Positions 1-5,449 of a DNA stretch of 8,832 bases are shown here, piece after piece (position 1 is the stretch's first letter; every line of letters begins with the position of its first letter). The position numbers were made by a program, and so were the translations under genes. Under the pieces are notes generated by a model that had not been told where the DNA came from, ran no database searches, and worked only from the letters and a program-made list of their open reading frames with translations. The stretch comes from an uncultured Candidatus Saccharibacteria bacterium (GTDB lineage: Bacteria; Patescibacteriota; Saccharimonadia; Saccharimonadales; Saccharimonadaceae), in assembly GCA_937924995.1 (NCBI GenBank), contig CALEXY010000001.1, positions 1-8,832 of the forward strand, given 5' to 3'.

Positions 1-1133
1 CGGCGATTATGAAAAAGCAGAGTTTGCTTGTGTTGTTTGAGATTATTTTCGATGTCTTGCAGCAGAGCATCGGAAAAATAGCGATTGCGCGTGAAAAGGG
101 CGCGATCTTTAAGGTCGATGAGGCTAATTTTAGTTTGGCTAGTGATAGATTTAGCCTTTTCAGAGAGGGCGACGTAGGCGTGATTCTTTTGTGCTAGGAA
201 ATAATCCTCAACGCGTGGAGTAGCGGTGCCGAGGAGACAATCGATTTTGAGGGTTTGAGCCATGAAGCTAGCGAGACGGAGCGCATGGTAGCGTGGTGAA
301 GTATCTTGATAGAAACTAGGCTCATGGGCTTCATCGATAATAATGAGGCCAAGGTTTTTTAGAGGAGAAAAAAGAGCAGAGCGTGGGCCAATTATGACAA
401 AAGGCGTGGACTGATCGGCTTCGTGGATACGTTGCCAGATAAGGTGACGTTCAGCTTCGGTGAGCTTGGAATGTAGGGAAATCACTTGAGTGCCAAAATG
501 CTCCTGAAAACGACCAACTAGTTGAGGAGTGAGGGAAATTTCGGGAACGAGAAGAATCACGGATTGGTTTGAGCTAAAAACTTGGCTAGCGAGCTCGAGG
601 TAGATATTGGTCTTACCGGAACCGGTGATGCCGTGAAGGAGTTTGGTGTGAGTTTTGATTTTATGTAGTTCGGTGAGGGCCTGTTTTTGAGCGGGGTTGA
701 GTGGGATTTGGTAGTGGGTAGTTGTGGCTGCGGTAGGAGAGGCTATGTCTTGGATCGGATTAGAAGACTGGGGAATAAAAGTGGAGGCAGAGGATTTTTT
801 GCGACGGTTCTTTTCGATACCGAGAGGAAGAAAAAGATTGGCGGTTTTGGCGACTGGATTTAGATAGTAAGAGGAGAGCCAGGCGAGACTTTTTAGAAGA
901 TGTCCTGGTAGGGGGATTGGGTGAACAATTTTATTAATCGATTTAATAATGAAATTTTGGTCGGTAGGAGCGGTGGTTTTTCGATAAATAATGCCAAGGG
1001 CGGTTTTCTTGCCGAGGGGAATAGAAACAATAGTGCCTGGGGCGAGATTTTGGTCAAAAGAGTAGGTAAGGAGACCATCAGAAAAGAGAGGAGATTTTTT
1101 GAAAGTAGTGGTGGGAATTACCTCATAGTACAT
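1..1133 (-). CDS. priA: Primosomal protein N' (replication restart helicase PriA), N-terminal part, cut by window edge
   Basis: PriA is a superfamily 2 3'-to-5' helicase that recognises stalled forks and reloads the replisome. The reverse strand is open from an ATG at 1133 to the window edge (377 codons seen; the zinc-binding and second helicase-lobe regions lie outside). Residues about 1-105 resemble the 3'-DNA-binding domain (YYEVIP start, VSIPLGKKTALGIIY, WLSSYYLNPVA). The helicase core begins near residue 146 and carries Walker A GITGSGKT (168-175), VPEISLTPQL (196-205), IIGPRSALFSPL (247-258), DEAH (267-270) and GTATP (302-306); the visible part ends at LLFHNR. The stretch between the two domains (about 106-145) is a short Ser/Thr/Pro-rich linker, so the winged-helix domain usual in PriA seems absent. 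The ATG at 1133 fits both the family N-terminus and a leaderless promoter just upstream. It is divergent from the regulator at 1183. Confidence 0.95.
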   Translation of the reverse strand, partial: MYYEVIPTTTFKKSPLFSDGLLTYSFDQNLAPGTIVSIPLGKKTALGIIYRKTTAPTDQNFIIKSINKIVHPIPLPGHLLKSLAWLSSYYLNPVAKTANLFLPLGIEKNRRKKSSASTFIPQSSNPIQDIASPTAATTTHYQIPLNPAQKQALTELHKIKTHTKLLHGITGSGKTNIYLELASQVFSSNQSVILLVPEISLTPQLVGRFQEHFGTQVISLHSKLTEAERHLIWQRIHEADQSTPFVIIGPRSALFSPLKNLGLIIIDEAHEPSFYQDTSPRYHALRLASFMAQTLKIDCLLGTATPRVEDYFLAQKNHAYVALSEKAKSITSQTKISLIDLKDRALFTRNRYFSDALLQDIENNLKQHKQTLLFHNR

Positions 1134-1140
1134 CAAGTAT

Positions 1141-1149
1141 ATTTTAGCA
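1141..1149 (-). promoter_or_regulatory. Extended -10 promoter of priA (leaderless type)
   Basis: On the minus strand the sequence reads TGC-TAAAAT, an extended -10 element. Only 7 nt separate the hexamer from the priA ATG, so transcription should begin at or next to the start codon. No good -35 is visible at 17 nt, which is compatible with an extended -10. It overlaps the divergent promoter and the inverted repeat. Prediction from sequence only. Confidence 0.5.
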
Positions 1150-1153
1150 TTTA

Positions 1154-1162
1154 TGATATACT
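1154..1162 (+). promoter_or_regulatory. Extended -10 promoter of the wHTH-recJ unit
   Basis: TGA-TATACT is an extended -10 element. It lies 20 nt before the ATG at 1183, leaving a predicted leader of about 13-14 nt that includes the purine-rich ribosome binding sequence GGAAAGAGG (1171-1179). No convincing -35 is present. Unlike the priA promoter, this one gives a leadered mRNA. Confidence 0.5.
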
Positions 1163-1182
1163 TTAAGAAAGGAAAGAGGTAA

Positions 1183-1482
1183 ATGTTAGATGTTTTTATC
1201 ACATCTCGGGTTCGCCGGAAAATTTTGGTAGTTTTTGCCAAATATCCGGACTTTAAGGTTCACGTTAGGGGACTGGCGAAGTTGATTCACGAGGATGCGG
1301 GTAATATTCAAAGGGAACTAAAGAGGCTGGAAAAGGCGAATTTTTTGGTGACTTCGAAAAAGGGTAACACGACTATTTATCAGACAAATAAACAGTATCC
1401 AATCTTGAAAGAATTGCAGACGATTGTAATTAAAAGTCAGCAAATGTCACCAAATCAAAAAGTAACGAAGACAATTCAATAA
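1183..1482 (+). CDS. Small winged-helix DNA-binding protein (putative transcriptional regulator)
   Basis: This 99-residue protein has the layout of an ArsR/MarR-like winged helix: a first helix around 8-22 (SRVRRKILVVFAKYP), HVRGLAKLI as helix 2 (27-35), NIQRELKRLEKANFL as the likely recognition helix (41-55), a basic wing (56-69, SKKGNTTIYQTN) and a C-terminal helix (PILKELQTIVIK, 73-84). No ligand-binding or metal-binding residues are evident; it has no cysteine. Similar wHTH modules occur alone or linked to nucleotidyltransferases, but no such domain is present here. The start is supported by GGAAAGAGG just upstream. recJ follows after 10 nt, so the two are probably cotranscribed, and priA diverges. 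Its target is unknown; the inverted repeat at 1135-1163 is the obvious candidate. Confidence 0.85.
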   Translation: MLDVFITSRVRRKILVVFAKYPDFKVHVRGLAKLIHEDAGNIQRELKRLEKANFLVTSKKGNTTIYQTNKQYPILKELQTIVIKSQQMSPNQKVTKTIQ

Positions 1483-1492
1483 TTTTTGAAGT

Positions 1493-3115
1493 ATGTCGAA
1501 GATTTTTGAGGAAATTTTGGCTAAAAGGGGCGTAACGGAAGAATTTTTGCGGCCAAAATATAGCCTGGAGCGCGCAAAGAAGCTGCCGGATATTGAGGTG
1601 GCGGTAGCGCGAATTAAGACGGCAGTTAATCAGGGTGAGACGGTACTAGTTTATGGCGACTATGATGTGGATGGAGTAACCGCGAGCACGATTATGTGTG
1701 AGGCGTTGAAGCTTGCGGGAGTGAAGCGAGTGGAAGTGATGTTGCCGGATCGTTTTATCGATGGTTACGGAATGAGCGAAAGGTGCTTAGAGAAAGCCGT
1801 GGAACTTAGGGTAGGTTTGGTAGTGACCGTGGATTGCGGCAGTAATAACGCGGAAGTGATAAAAAAATTAGCTGAACACAAAATTGATACAATCGTGACT
1901 GACCATCATGAACTAATGGGTGGAGTGCCAGAGCGAGCGCTTGCCGTGGTGAATCCAAAGCGATATGGGGAGGAAGAAGCCGATTTAGAAAGAAAAGAGC
2001 TTCGGGAAATTTGTGGGGCGGGAGTGGCTTTTATGGTGATGCAAGCTTTGGTTCTAGAGAGAATGATCCCTCAGAATCAAGAGAAATGGTTTCTTGATCT
2101 AGTTTTGATTGGGACGATTTGTGATTCGATGGTGATGAATCAGATTAATCGTGAACTGGCTTATTATGGACTGATTATTTTACAAAAAACAAAGCGAGTG
2201 GGGCTCCTAGAACTGATGCGCGTGGCGGGTGTACAAAAAATTGATTCAGAGGCAATTGGTTTTCAAATTGGACCAAGGCTAAATGCGGGCGGGCGTATGG
2301 AGTCGGCAGAAATTTCATTAAAACTTTTGATGTCAAAAGAGCGAGCGGAGGCGGCGATGTTGGCGGAGGAGCTTAATCGACTGAATGGGGAGAGACGCAC
2401 GGCACAGCGAGCGGCATTTGAAGAAATTTTAGTTGACAATGAGCCAGTGATTGTGGCGGCTGGCAATTGGCATGAAGGAGTGCTAGGGATTATTGCGGGA
2501 AGATTGGTGGAAAAATACCGTAGACCAGCCTTCGTTTTGGGGGAAACAGAGGACATTTATAAGGGTTCGGGTCGGTCATTTGGAGATTTTAATTTGGCGG
2601 AAGCGATTAAGGCGGTAGGTGAAACCTTAATTGGTGGGGGTGGTCACGCGGCGGCTTGTGGGGTGAAGCTGAAAAAGGAAGATTTGGTGCGCTTCAAAGA
2701 GGCGGTGAATCAATATTATCGAAGCCTAAACTTGACTGAACAAGAAAAATATCTGGAGGTAACGGAAGATATTCAGGTGAATAACTTGGCGGAATTGGAT
2801 GTGGATTTATATGAAGAAATGTCGGTACTTCAGCCGTTTGGGCAGGGAAACACGGAGCCAATTTTTGAGCTTGTGAATACAAAAATTAAGTTCGTAGAGA
2901 CGCTGGGTGCGGAGAAAAAACATCGGAAGTTTACTCTGGAAAAAGACGGAAATTTGTTCAAGGCATTGGTGTTTAATGCGCGGGAAGAGTGGTTTAATTT
3001 GGATAAGAATGCCACTTATGATGCGCATATAAATTTAGTACTCAATGAGTGGCGAGGACGAAAAACCGTGGAAAGTCGGTTGCTGCAAATTAAAAAAAGT
3101 GATAGCAGTGATTAG
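1493..3115 (+). CDS. recJ: Single-stranded-DNA-specific exonuclease RecJ
   Basis: RecJ degrades single-stranded DNA 5' to 3' with Mn2+/Mg2+ in recombination and repair. The 540-residue protein is close to the usual length and looks complete. The DHH domain shows GDYDVDG (55-61, motif I), VDCG (113-116), TDHHE (136-140, motif III) and GTICDSM (207-213, metal-binding Asp). PRLNAGGRME (261-270) follows. The DHHA1 part has GNWHEGVLGIIAGRL (324-338), SGRS (359-362) and GGGGHAAACG (381-390). A C-terminal OB-fold contains LQPFGQGNTEPIF (446-458). The N-terminus (ILAKRGVTEEFLRP) fits the family, supporting the ATG at 1493, although no Shine-Dalgarno sequence precedes it. It lies 10 nt after the wHTH gene, a likely operon. 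With PriA next door, the locus concerns fork repair. Cytoplasmic. Confidence 0.97.
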   Translation: MSKIFEEILAKRGVTEEFLRPKYSLERAKKLPDIEVAVARIKTAVNQGETVLVYGDYDVDGVTASTIMCEALKLAGVKRVEVMLPDRFIDGYGMSERCLEKAVELRVGLVVTVDCGSNNAEVIKKLAEHKIDTIVTDHHELMGGVPERALAVVNPKRYGEEEADLERKELREICGAGVAFMVMQALVLERMIPQNQEKWFLDLVLIGTICDSMVMNQINRELAYYGLIILQKTKRVGLLELMRVAGVQKIDSEAIGFQIGPRLNAGGRMESAEISLKLLMSKERAEAAMLAEELNRLNGERRTAQRAAFEEILVDNEPVIVAAGNWHEGVLGIIAGRLVEKYRRPAFVLGETEDIYKGSGRSFGDFNLAEAIKAVGETLIGGGGHAAACGVKLKKEDLVRFKEAVNQYYRSLNLTEQEKYLEVTEDIQVNNLAELDVDLYEEMSVLQPFGQGNTEPIFELVNTKIKFVETLGAEKKHRKFTLEKDGNLFKALVFNAREEWFNLDKNATYDAHINLVLNEWRGRKTVESRLLQIKKSDSSD

Positions 3116-3118
3116 ATA

Positions 3119-3147
3119 TTGAAAAATCTGCGGCTCTCTGGTATAAT
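3119..3147 (+). promoter_or_regulatory. Strong sigma70-type promoter of rpsU (leaderless type)
   Basis: TTGAAA (3119-3124), a 17-nt spacer and TATAAT (3142-3147) form a near-consensus promoter, with TGG before the -10 making it extended as well. The hexamer ends 8 nt before the rpsU ATG, so the predicted start site falls within about 1-2 nt of the A of ATG and there is no room for a Shine-Dalgarno sequence. Confidence 0.85.
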
Positions 3148-3155
3148 CCTGCTAT

Positions 3156-3374
3156 ATGTCAATAAAAGTAACTAGAAAAGACCAGGGTGAGGCTAACGAG
3201 AATATTATTCGTCGTTTTAATCGTAAGGTTTTACAGAGTGGAATTATGCCACTAGCAAAATCACAATTACGTTTCTCTAAGCCTATTTCCAAGAGAGAGC
3301 GTCGTCGTAAGGCAATTTTGCGTGAAATCCGCAAAGCAGAAAAAACCGAACGAATTAAACTTGGCTTAAAATAA
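3156..3374 (+). CDS. rpsU: Small ribosomal subunit protein bS21
   Basis: A 72-residue, very basic protein matching bS21, which sits near the 3' end of 16S rRNA on the 30S platform and helps mRNA engagement. Visible family features are the N-terminal IKVTRKDQGEANENIIRRFNRKVLQSGI (positions 3-30, with the NxxxxxRRFxRKVxxSG pattern) and the arginine-rich helix SKRERRRKAILREIRKAE (45-62). Length is typical. It is a monocistronic unit: its own consensus promoter overlaps the space after recJ, and an intrinsic terminator begins 2 nt after the stop. The ATG is chosen because it is the only start in phase with the family N-terminus; there is no Shine-Dalgarno sequence. Confidence 0.95.
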   Translation: MSIKVTRKDQGEANENIIRRFNRKVLQSGIMPLAKSQLRFSKPISKRERRRKAILREIRKAEKTERIKLGLK

Positions 3375-3376
3375 CT

Positions 3377-3403
3377 AAAAACCCTCGCAGATGAGGGTTT
3401 TTT
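3377..3403 (+). terminator. Intrinsic terminator after rpsU
   Basis: A 10-bp perfect stem pairs AAAAACCCTC (3377-3386) with GAGGGTTTTT (3393-3402) around the loop GCAGAT, and the T-tract runs to 3403. It sits 2 nt after the rpsU stop and isolates rpsU from the downstream genes. Confidence 0.93.
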
Positions 3404-3415
3404 GATGTCGGTTGG

Positions 3416-3424
3416 TGCTATACT
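3416..3424 (+). promoter_or_regulatory. Extended -10 promoter of the first adk-like gene (leaderless type)
   Basis: TGC-TATACT is an extended -10 element directly after the rpsU terminator. It ends 7 nt before the ATG at 3432 (4 nt before the ATG at 3429). This spacing favours 3432 as the start and predicts a leaderless mRNA. No clear -35 is seen. Confidence 0.6.
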
Positions 3425-3431
3425 TAAAATG

Positions 3432-3962
3432 ATGAATATAATTTTTTTAGGCGGGCCGGGAAGCGGCAAAAGTACTTTAGGCAAGAGACTGGCGGAGGAG
3501 CTAGGTTGGGAATGGATTTCCGGCGGGGCGATTCTCAGAGAAAGTAAGGAGCCGTGGGTGCAAGAAAAATTGGCGACGGCACAATTATTTGATGACCATA
3601 TGGTGTCGAATTTGATTTTTTCAAGATTAGAAACCGCGGAAAATGCAATTATTGATGGTTATCCGAGGACGGCGAATCAGGTGGAAATCTTATTGTCGAG
3701 GGGAATTAAAATTGATTACATGATCGAAGTGGATGTGCCAAAAACAGAGGTGGAAAAGCGTATCGCTTTAAGGGGTCGGGAGCAGGATTCACCGGAAATT
3801 TTTGAAGAACGCTGGAAAATTTACCAAGATAACAGAGGAAAAATCATCGCACCACTACTCGGAAGTGGAGTAGGATTTTTGGTGCTTGATGGAGTGGGAA
3901 CACCGGAAGAAGTCTATGAGAGGGCGCTTTCGATGATGAAAAACGAAGTAATAAGGAAATAA
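3432..3962 (+). CDS. Adenylate-kinase-like nucleoside monophosphate kinase, paralog 1 (short, LID-less)
   Basis: The adenylate kinase family transfers phosphate between ATP and AMP. This 176-residue protein starts MNIIFLGGPGSGKSTLG with a Walker A loop (GGPGSGKST, 7-15), keeps the NMP-binding DGYPRT (75-80) with Q83, and ends its core with RGREQDSPEIFEERWKIY (114-131). The long LID domain of E. coli Adk is absent, so this is a short form. The usual STGDLLR-type motif is GGAILR (31-36), lacking Thr and Asp but keeping Arg36; the DD pair after the LID position is QD. Activity and substrate are therefore uncertain (AMP, other NMP, or none). An in-frame TTG at 3402 and an ATG at 3429 exist, but the family N-terminus and promoter favour 3432. 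A paralog follows after 16 nt, then map. Confidence 0.85.
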   Translation: MNIIFLGGPGSGKSTLGKRLAEELGWEWISGGAILRESKEPWVQEKLATAQLFDDHMVSNLIFSRLETAENAIIDGYPRTANQVEILLSRGIKIDYMIEVDVPKTEVEKRIALRGREQDSPEIFEERWKIYQDNRGKIIAPLLGSGVGFLVLDGVGTPEEVYERALSMMKNEVIRK

Positions 3963-3978
3963 AGAAAGGCGCATAAGA

Positions 3979-4527
3979 ATGATTATGATTTACGGTCCGG
4001 CGGGGGCAGGAAAAACGACGCAGGGGAGAATGTTGGCGGCGGAACTGGGGCGGACTTGGCTTTCGGCTGGGCAATTGATCCGTGATTCGAAGCGTTTTGA
4101 AGAATATACGCAGACGGGGGCGATGATTCCAGAAGAACTATTGGTGGCGCTTTTGACAGAGAATATGTATAAGGAGCTTAACTCTGGGAAAAATGTGGTA
4201 TTCGATGGTCAGCCGGGAAGTGTCGAGCAGGTAGATATGTTGGATGAGACGGGAATTTTTCAGGAAGTTGAATTTGTGGTAGATATTCGGGTAGATGAAG
4301 AAGAACTTTACCGTAGATTGAGTTTAAGAGGTCGGGAAGATGATAATTTGGCGGTTTGGCAGCGTAAAATCAATTATTACAGAGAAAAAAGTGTGCCGTT
4401 TTTAGCTAAAATGAAGGAAAAGGGTTTGAAAGTTTTTGAAGTGGATGGAAATGGCGACGAGGAGACGGTAAACCGTAGAATTTTGGCACTAGTTGACGGA
4501 AATCTTAACAGGGGTGTGGAAGAGTAG
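3979..4527 (+). CDS. Adenylate-kinase-like nucleoside monophosphate kinase, paralog 2 (short, degenerate NMP site)
   Basis: The 182-residue paralog of the preceding gene begins MIMIYGPAGAGKTTQGRMLA with a good Walker A loop (6-14). It has SAGQLIR (29-35) where Adk has STGDLLR, and RGREDDN (117-123) followed by RKINYYREKSVPFL, matching the GRxDDN...R...Y...P pattern of short adenylate kinases. The conserved DGFPRT is replaced by DGQPGS (76-81), so the arginine that contacts AMP in Adk is missing. No LID domain is present. The start has AAAGG (3965-3969) about 9 nt upstream. It is probably cotranscribed with paralog 1, and the map promoter lies at its 3' end. It may bind ATP without being a normal AMP kinase; a heteromer with paralog 1 is only speculation. 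Confidence 0.8.
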   Translation: MIMIYGPAGAGKTTQGRMLAAELGRTWLSAGQLIRDSKRFEEYTQTGAMIPEELLVALLTENMYKELNSGKNVVFDGQPGSVEQVDMLDETGIFQEVEFVVDIRVDEEELYRRLSLRGREDDNLAVWQRKINYYREKSVPFLAKMKEKGLKVFEVDGNGDEETVNRRILALVDGNLNRGVEE

Positions 4528-4533
4528 TATAAT
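4505..4533 (+). promoter_or_regulatory. Promoter of map (leaderless type), inside the 3' end of the upstream gene
   Basis: TTAACA (4505-4510), a 17-nt spacer and TATAAT (4528-4533) make a good promoter whose -35 lies inside the second adk-like gene. The hexamer ends 8 nt before the map ATG. The AGGA at 4534-4537 could serve as a Shine-Dalgarno sequence on a read-through transcript from the adk-like genes, but would lie upstream of or at the predicted start site of this promoter. Confidence 0.75.
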
Positions 4534-4541
4534 AGGAAGAT

Positions 4542-5300
4542 ATGGATAAAGCAAAAATTGAAGCAATGCACGAAGGTGGCAAGATTTTAGGGGAGATTTT
4601 GCGAGATTTGCGCGAGTACGTCGAGGTGGGGATGACCAAACGTGAGCTGGATGCCTGGGTGAGGCAGCAGATTGTGTCGCGAGGGGCGACGGTTTCTTAT
4701 GATGAATTAAAAGAAAAATTTCCGGGTTCGGTTTGTATTTCGGTGAATGATGAATTGGTGCATGGTGCGCCAAACAGTGATTATGCGCTGGAAGATGGCG
4801 ATAAGGTCTCTTTTGATCTAGTGATTGGTTATAAGGGCTATCATACAGATGCCGCGTTCACGACGGTGGTAGGTAAGGCAAATCCAGCGGTGAAGCAGAT
4901 GATTAAGACTACGGAAAAGGCGCTTTGGGCGGGGATTGAGACGGTGGCACCAGGAGTACATCTGGGGGATATTGGCTATGCGGTAGAAAAAGTACTGCGC
5001 GCGGGTCATCTCGGGGTGATCGAGAATTACGTCGGTCACTTTATCGGTAAATCAATGCATATGGAACCAGAAGTGCCGAATTTTGGTAAACGTGGCAGGG
5101 GGTATGTCTTGAAGCCAGGCGATACGCTGTGTATTGAACCGATGTCATCTCTAGGGAAACCATATAATCATGTAGATCCAGAGAGTGGCTGGAATGTGGT
5201 GCTTTCGGATGGTTCGATTGGTTGTCACTGTGAGCATACGATTCTGGTGACGGAAGATGGGCATGAGGTTTTGACTTTACCAAATTGTCCAAAAGAATAA
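4542..5300 (+). CDS. map: Type I methionine aminopeptidase
   Basis: This cytoplasmic dinuclear metalloenzyme removes the initiator Met from new proteins after deformylation. At 252 residues it has the normal length of bacterial type Ia enzymes. Expected metal ligands are all visible: D92 (SFDLV), D103 (YHTDAAF), H166 (VGHFIG), E199 (CIEPM) and E231 (CEHTILV). The substrate-pocket H74 (SVNDELVHGAP) and H173 (MHMEPEVPN) are also present. A minor departure is GHFIG in place of the common GHGIG. The start is fixed by the family N-terminus and the promoter 8 nt upstream. The adk-map order recalls the ribosomal-protein operon arrangement secY-adk-map, although secY is not seen here. Confidence 0.97.
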   Translation: MDKAKIEAMHEGGKILGEILRDLREYVEVGMTKRELDAWVRQQIVSRGATVSYDELKEKFPGSVCISVNDELVHGAPNSDYALEDGDKVSFDLVIGYKGYHTDAAFTTVVGKANPAVKQMIKTTEKALWAGIETVAPGVHLGDIGYAVEKVLRAGHLGVIENYVGHFIGKSMHMEPEVPNFGKRGRGYVLKPGDTLCIEPMSSLGKPYNHVDPESGWNVVLSDGSIGCHCEHTILVTEDGHEVLTLPNCPKE

Positions 5301-5349
5301 GTCGATAAAACAATAAAGTAGGGGGGCTTCGTAGATTGTAGAAAAAAGA

Positions 5350-5371
5350 AAAATCTGGCGCGAGTCGTCAG
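5350..5371 (+). repeat. 22-nt direct repeat, copy 1 (incomplete terminator hairpin)
   Basis: Identical over 22 nt to 5382-5403. On its own it can form a 6-bp CTGGCG/CGTCAG hairpin with loop CGAGT and one G-U pair. It lacks the T-tract and the A/T lower stem that follow copy 2, so it is unlikely to terminate efficiently. It looks like a duplicated or decayed terminator arm. Confidence 0.85.
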
Positions 5372-5381
5372 TGGATTCAGG

Positions 5382-5403
5382 AAAATCTGGCGCGAGTCGT
5401 CAG
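5382..5403 (+). repeat. 22-nt direct repeat, copy 2 (within the map terminator)
   Basis: Second copy of the 22-nt sequence, offset 32 nt from copy 1 with 10 nt between them. It supplies the left arm, loop and most of the right arm of the terminator that ends at 5410. Confidence 0.85.
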
Positions 5404-5410
5404 ATTTTTT
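5382..5410 (+). terminator. Intrinsic terminator after map
   Basis: AAAATCTGGCG (5382-5392) pairs with CGTCAGATTTT (5398-5408) over 11 pairs (one G-U) around loop CGAGT, followed by T-tract to 5410. This separates map from ftsA. It is 81 nt after the map stop. Confidence 0.9.
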
Positions 5411-5432
5411 GTTATAGACTGGAAAATGTTTA

Positions 5433-5441
5433 TGTTATAAT
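5433..5441 (+). promoter_or_regulatory. Extended -10 promoter of ftsA (leaderless type)
   Basis: TGT-TATAAT is a consensus extended -10, ending 8 nt before the ftsA ATG at 5450. The -35 region at a 17-18-nt spacing (TTATAGA, 5412-5418) is weak. Leaderless initiation is predicted; the 8 nt AAAAACAT hold no ribosome binding site. Confidence 0.75.
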
Positions 5442-5449
5442 AAAAACAT

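Larger units (their letters stand above)
1135..1163. promoter_or_regulatory. Perfect 8-bp inverted repeat, candidate operator between priA and the wHTH gene
   Basis: AAGTATAT (1135-1142) and ATATACTT (1156-1163) are exact reverse complements separated by 13 nt. Their centres are 21 bp apart, about two helical turns, which suits a symmetric dimer binding one DNA face. The arms overlap the -10 elements of both divergent promoters. A winged-helix protein is encoded 20 bp downstream, so autoregulation plus control of priA is a reasonable inference. The arms are AT-rich, and part of the symmetry may simply reflect two back-to-back -10 elements. Confidence 0.45.
5301..5449 (+). other. Gene-free map-ftsA spacer: tandem repeat, terminator and ftsA promoter
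   Basis: The 149 nt between map and ftsA contain no credible coding sequence. Positions 5301-5349 are A- and G-rich with nothing recognised (a GGGGGG run at 5323-5328). Then come two copies of a 22-nt sequence 32 nt apart, the second forming a terminator, followed by the ftsA promoter. Confidence 0.8.

Noticed and set aside
921..1166. 81-codon plus-strand reading frame (and another at 9-197)
   Set aside because: Both lie antisense to well-supported priA coding sequence and encode nothing recognisable.
3402..3431. Upstream TTG (3402) or ATG (3405) start adding 9-10 residues to the first adk-like protein
   Set aside because: The extra residues overlap the rpsU terminator T-tract and the promoter -10, and the family N-terminus begins at the methionine at 3432.
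5350..5403. CRISPR-like repeat
   Set aside because: Only two copies with a 10-nt gap, and the second is clearly a terminator; no spacer-length intervals and no cas genes.
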